This document shows, piece by piece, positions 59,461-64,000 of a DNA stretch of 64,000 nucleotides. A program made the position numbers and the translations under genes. Location of the stretch: NCBI GenBank assembly GCA_024138025.1, contig JAMXBD010001251.1, positions 124,001 to 188,000 on the forward strand. Reading direction: 5' to 3'. The stretch comes from Combretum micranthum. Lineage: Eukaryota; Streptophyta; Magnoliopsida; Myrtales; Combretaceae. Numbering within the stretch: the first letter of the stretch is position 1; each line of letters begins with the position of its first letter. The notes below the pieces were generated by a model, which saw only the letters and a program-made list of their open reading frames with translations, was not told the DNA's origin and searched no databases.

Positions 59461-61410
59461 TGTTATAATTGAATTGTCATTGCTTTATTCACTTGAATGT
59501 ATTTGAATAATGAATAAACCATGAATAAAAAATAAAATGACCAAAATAATCCTATTTTAATTAAATTACAGTAAAGCATGTAATAGTATTCATATGCCAA
59601 GGGTAAATAACACTCTCTCCATTAAAGGGGAAAAAAAAAGGAAGAATCTTTTTCACAAAATCTAAACTTTAACCTCAAATCTAAATCATATTAATTTCTT
59701 CGAAAAAAACTTTTTTTGCTACAAAAAAAAAATCTATTTCCCCACAAATTTTGAGTTCCATTTATTAATCTTAGTGGGGTATTTTAGGAATAAAGAGAAC
59801 ATAATGTTTGTTGAATTACAATTTAGAGGTAAAATTAATGAATAGTTATTTAGTGTTTTTAGTAATAGCAATTCATTATTGATAAACTATTACAGGCTTA
59901 AAATGTAAGTGAATATCATAATAGCTATTCATAAGGAATAATGCCGTAATTGAATAGCAAATGCCAAATACAGTCAAGTGAATAAGGCGTTAATCTATGT
60001 TTCCAATACATAGCATACATGACTAAATATATACGGACATGTTGTAGATGTAGGGTCATTATTAATAGTAGTCACGCATATGTTGAGTAAATCTTGCACC
60101 TAGCACGTGACTTTAGAGTGCTACTAAGAAAATGACACTTGATTGTGGGATGGCTTGGAGAGAATGACAGGGGAGGAGGATCAGGCAGTCTCAATATCTC
60201 AATTGCACAAGTGACAAGTAAGGGAGCTTTTATAGACCTCGCGCTTCAATCTTACAGTTCTTGAGCAGTTGGAGTATAAATCACTTGAGTTGGTTTAGTT
60301 GATCTTTCTAAATAGAACCTCCTTTAGAGACTATTGTTTGTCTTCTCTTTCCAGAAGTTACAAATGAGGAGGAATGACTGAGTATTTATAGGCACTTGGC
60401 AAAGATGATGACCGTCAGATCAATTTAGTGATTGACGGATGAGATGGAGTAAGTTCAATTCATATTTATTTTAAATGAGCTCCTCATTGGCCAAGGCCAG
60501 TAGTCATCTCCTGTGTGCATGAGCCTACCTGAGAAAGGTTGGATACGGTAGACCGGGCTAACGATCCCTACTCCAAGCCCACCAAGCCAAATCTCCCTAA
60601 GCCATCCCAATATAATTGAGCTGAACTCATCAAGCCCTATCACCTAGCTTCCGAGTCAAGCCCAAATAAATAAATAATATTTATATTTATATTTGTTAAG
60701 CCCCATTACATTTTGCTCCCTGACCAAAATTCTTGGACATAGCTCAAGTATTTTGAGCATTGCTTGCATCTATGCATAGCTTGATCAATACTCGGCGCAT
60801 AATGATGCCAAGTGCTCTTATAGGGTAGAAGACTTCATTTGTCGTTGATGAATCATTGAGTAAAATTCAAACGCCAGTGCTGCAACTAACGCCATAATAC
60901 ATTTAATTATAATGTAGTGTGCAAGTTTGCAGCACCAGTCTAGTTGCACCCATCGCCTTATATTTATCTAAATGATCTTATCCTCATGAAATCATCTGAT
61001 ATTTTATTTGGTCCTTCATTTCTTTCACATGTGTAAATGATTTGATGATTCCTTCCTCAAGTTTCCAGTCAGATATATGCATCATAAATTTGCAATGATA
61101 GTATCAATTATACTCACTAGATAGATTTTTCCTCTTTGCACATTGAATCCATGTTTTAATATGAATGACGTAATGTAATCACATAAATAATAAATGCTTT
61201 TCCACTCCCCCATGAGAACCACAACATATTAATTCTACACCAATAAATATTAACAATATCTCTTGAAATCCATCCAGAAACTTCAACCTTTATCTTTGTA
61301 GATTTACTATGTAACCTTGGTATCAACTGTAACAATCATATGATAATATAACTGCTCCACATTAAAAAAAAAAAATTCATTATCACTTGTAACTACCGAA
61401 TGGAACAACT
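59461..61410. other. Unassigned, mostly non-coding
   Basis: The stretch at 60100-60720 is less AT-rich, with TATTTATAGG at 60391-60400 and GGTAGACCGGGCTAACG near 60548. It has the texture of an LTR, but I could not find a partner repeat, primer site or border. Nothing else supported. Confidence 0.4.
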
Positions 61411-61415
61411 GAAAT

Positions 61416-61505
61416 TCCAGTATTGATTTCATAACCGCCAGTATTAAATTTGTAACCGTCAGTATTGAATTTGTAACCGTCATTGTTAAATTTATAACCG
61501 CTAGT
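61416..61505. repeat. 21-bp tandem repeat, about four units
   Basis: Units of about 21 bp, GTAACCGTCAGTATTGAATTT with variants, run head to tail. The minus strand therefore shows a 7-residue periodic reading. Confidence 0.8.
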
Positions 61506-61559
61506 GTAAGAATGAGACGACTCAAATTCCTTTGATTTTTCTTATAAAAAGAGGGATAT

Positions 61560-61675
61560 CTTGCATCATTTGCAATTGTTGTTATAGTCGTAAGGCATAT
61601 CAGTAAGTAATATAAATGTGTCCATGCATTGCTGTTGTAGTTGTAATGCATATCAGTAAGTAACTTCTCTTTTCT
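61560..61675. repeat. Direct repeat pair of about 40 bp
   Basis: TTGTTGTTATAGTCGTAAGGCATATCAGTAAGTAA is repeated as TGCTGTTGTAGTTGTAATGCATATCAGTAAGTAA about 55 bp later. Confidence 0.65.
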
Positions 61676-61712
61676 AGGAACCGTCTCTAAATTGTCCTCA
61701 ATATAAGAGGCT

Positions 61713-61907
61713 CTATATGGTTTTTGTCATGGTGTGATGTTTGGTTGGGTATTCAGCTCTTGCATAGTGGTATATAACAACTTGCTTCTTGTCAAAGAAG
61801 AGTTGTTCCTGAAGCTTGAAAGTATCCACAATATCAATAACCTTGATGGCTTGATCATCAACATTGTGAATCCAATACTGAATAAACCTATTTCCTGATG
61901 ATAGCAA
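61713..61907 (-). other. Unrecognised short ORF
   Basis: The minus strand reads [19 protein letters not shown] and then [20 protein letters not shown], with protein-like composition. It begins upstream of 61907 and ends at 61713. I cannot place it in a family. It may be a piece of a retrotransposon gag or a gene fragment. Confidence 0.3.
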
Positions 61908-62520
61908 GCGGTGGCTTTCATTCTCAACCTACATGGAGATCAGTATCTTGTATGTATTCTAATAGTGAGTTCTATCTAGCATTGTTCTTACACTTTTTTT
62001 TTTAATATCATAATCTAATGATCATTGCAACCCACTTTTTTTTTTTTTTTAACTTTGTTGTCTTTACTTTGCAAATTACCACCTCAATAACTAGATAGTC
62101 TTTGCATACATTTCAACTTGGAGCAAATTCTATGATATAAGAGTGTCTTTCTGATGAACCTGACTCTTCCTTTCTGTATAGACATACTTACAATATAAAC
62201 ATGATTTTTGTCAATACATCTTTTTTTTTTCTTGTCCCACCCATTCTGATCTTATCTTTTCTTTTGTAGTCATCATGTTAATCAAGGTTAATAGGAGTTT
62301 CTATCCTTAAGTTATCAGAAGCAATGAAACTCGAAGTGCAAAAAACACCCAGCGAAAGAAAATGAAACTTAATCAAGCCCAAAAGGTTGGAGCTCTCAAA
62401 AAGAATGAAGCTAAAGGCAAGCAAGTACCAAATGTTGAAGTTATCAAGCAGCAAGACTTGCTGGTGCGTCAAGAAGGCAACCGCCACAAATTTAGCTTCT
62501 GCGACATCATTGGGTGGACG

Positions 62521-63615
62521 ACACTATCTCTAAAGACACATTATGGGACAAAGCTTCTCGTCCCATGTTGTGTGCAACTCCCCCTATTGATGGTGACTTC
62601 TAATTGATCGAGCTCGGGCCACGTACCTATTCCAGGAGCACTATTAGGGGGGACTCAGTGCTACGTTTCAAGAATGAGCGAAGGAGCTACCACTTTCCAG
62701 TACACACTTCGCATTTCTCAAGGAACCGCCACTTAGATGGAAGGGCTAGGTAGACTACATCACTAACCAGCTAGAGTACGTGAAGCTTCTAAAACAAGCC
62801 AAAGTCTATGGCGCCATCATTACCTCTGCTCGCTTATGGCTCGTCACCACAAACAAGATAGAAGTATGGCGTGCCATCATCTCTCGCTAGAGTCATACAT
62901 TTATCACTGCATGGGGGGAAATATCACCAAGTCTTGAAGACGTGGTCATGCTTTTGAGCCTGCAATGTTCTGGGTTAAGTAATGTTGTTATAGCTGTGAC
63001 TTCACGTGAAGAGCACCACCTCAAAGCATCTTTACTAGCAGCTCTAAAGCTCGCCCGTGATGATAAGAAGAAACCATGTTTCTCTTCCTGGATAACACAC
63101 TTCTTTAAAGAGCAGAGAAAGAACATGCCTCAAGTAGCGAGATTAGCTCGCGGAAAAGAGTAAGTAGGTTCATATTATTGCTCTATACTTGACTTCTCCA
63201 ACTAATACGTTCCTCTTTTGGTTCTTTAATGTATAGGTATGAATTTGTAGGCTTCATTGCATTTTGGTTGTCACTGTTCGTGTTCCCTGGTGGGTCGAAA
63301 GAAGATGTAAACCCTTGGCTTTTTGCTTTGGTCATACTAATCGCACAGGGTCAATGCTTTGTACTAGCTCCTTTCTATCTGGGGTCCCTATATCGATATC
63401 TTGACCTATACCACCAAGCTTTTATCCATTCCAAGGTAAGATATGTGAATGTATCACATGTGGACTTACTTTTCTTACAACTATTCTTCTGTGAGCGGTT
63501 TCGAAATCACCTTATACAGTCAGCCATCAACAAGGATTCAAATCTTACTACTCCTCGCATGGCATGGGCATGGATTGGGTTTCTTGTATCATCATGGGAT
63601 CTGAAGATGACATGA
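62521..63615 (+). pseudogene. Plant mobile domain (PMD, aminotransferase-like) gene relic
   Basis: The first part shows SKDTLWDKASRPMLCA then IDGDF and LGPRTYSR. A frame change follows, then VDYITNQLEYVKLLKQAKVY and HTFITAWGEISPSLEDVVML, the hallmark of the plant mobile domain. A 77-bp intron (63160-63236; GA|GTAAGT ... TGTATAG|G) leads into YEFVGFIAFWLSLFVFPGG, ALVILIAQGQCFVLAPFYLG, LDLYHQAF and VSHVDLLFLQLFFCERF. In-frame stops stand at Trp positions (62750 region WKG-stop-VDY and 62888 region). PMD proteins occur as host genes involved in silencing of repeats (MAIN/MAIL1 group) and as transposon cargo. This copy resembles the repeat-borne type. Confidence 0.75.
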
Positions 63616-63769
63616 AAGCTTCTTCAGATCCCATAGATCGTCATAAGTAATATACCCTTTTCCCATCGAGTCTAATAAAACTTTCAACCTTAGTAACTTG
63701 CTTTTTCTTCTTCCTACTTCCACAGGAGCCACGTCTCCTCTTTTTGTTTTGTTTTTCCTGAGTCTCCTC

Positions 63770-64000
63770 CTAAGTAGGTAGTGGTATGCTAGAGGGTTTC
63801 ACAATGGCCATCTCTCCTTCCTCAGCATATTCATAAAAAATGCTAGCTTCAACGAGATATGACTTATTATACTCAAAAGGATTCTTTATGGCGGAAATGA
63901 ATACATCTTTCCCTTTCCAATGACTCTTCATACACTGATGCAGTATCGAGGGTATAACGTTATGATCATGTAGCCACTTCCTTCCAATAAGCAAGTGGTA
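63770..64000 (-). pseudogene. Ty3/gypsy pol fragment (protease/RT linker), runs out of window
   Basis: The minus strand reads MLIGRKWLHDHNVIPSILHQ then CMKSHWKGKDVFI and NPFEYNKSYLVEASIFYE. LxGRxWLHxxxxxPSxLHQ is the conserved second half of plant Ty3/gypsy retropepsin, before the reverse transcriptase. A stop lies near 63770. The upstream part of pol would lie beyond position 64000. Confidence 0.7.

Noticed and set aside
60391..60560. Possible LTR around a TATTTATAGG box
   Set aside because: No second copy, primer site, or TG/CA border with target duplication could be found in the window.
61416..61505. Short regular repeats that could suggest a CRISPR array
   Set aside because: The units are directly adjacent without unique spacers, and the window is a plant nuclear sequence.
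1..64000. tRNA or rRNA genes
   Set aside because: No cloverleaf with the conserved GGTTCGAATCC-type arm or rRNA core sequences was noticed. The tRNA-like words found are retrotransposon primer sites. A tRNAscan run would settle this.

Overview
This is a transposon-dominated stretch of a flowering-plant nuclear genome, most likely a eudicot. The evidence is introns with GT-AG borders, an F-box/LRR/FBD gene, a UPL-type HECT ubiquitin-ligase relic, a plant-mobile-domain relic, and plant Ty1/copia and Ty3/gypsy elements with plant-type primer sites. It is AT-rich, and about two thirds of it can be assigned to mobile elements. No tRNA, rRNA or prokaryotic gene was seen. The only host gene that reads as intact is an F-box/LRR/FBD gene on the minus strand (three exons, 46228-55181, 522 codons). 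It carries a nearly complete 5.9-kb chromovirus in its first intron.

Layout. 1-9757: minus-strand Athila-like gypsy element (5' LTR 7994-9757, primer site, broken gag, env-position ORF; its pol is missing and its 3' LTR lies outside the window). Its gag is split by a 3.2-kb solo LTR (3763-6993). 9775-12215: old plus-strand copia relic with a MITE-like insertion. 12220-42100: duplicated block A, holding a decayed copy of the F-box gene blown apart by a 4.0-kb solo LTR (13674-17674), a 1.5-kb MULE-type element (17687-19195), a 1.5-kb miniature LTR element (about 19700-21198), a 13.8-kb chromovirus (21804-35601) and a 4.3-kb copia element (35651 to about 39953). 42100-45120: UPL3/UPL4-like pseudogene. 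45160-59460: duplicated block B with the intact F-box gene, the intronic chromovirus (47962-53860), an 830-bp inverted-repeat element (55331-56160) and a 338-bp insertion (59001-59338). 59460-64000: sparse sequence, a plant-mobile-domain pseudogene (62521-63615) and the edge of another gypsy relic (63770-64000).

Blocks A and B work as mutual empty sites. Wherever one is interrupted, the other usually shows the uninterrupted sequence. This allows element borders and target duplications to be read directly (gtttg, gatcc, ccacttgtg, gtcca/atcca, ccagc, taattaacc) and gives an insertion history. The chromovirus in block B has LTRs about 97% alike by eye and is the youngest large insertion. It already carries one nonsense codon and several frame breaks.

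I found no host defence or metabolic gene cluster. The least explained items are an extra sense-strand ORF between the 5' LTR and gag of the 13.8-kb chromovirus, the miniature LTR element with an internal tandem array, three stacked GC-rich hairpins in a solo LTR, and a roughly 62-codon ORF kept in both duplicated blocks. All identities come from reading motifs by eye. Gypsy lineage names are family-level inferences.
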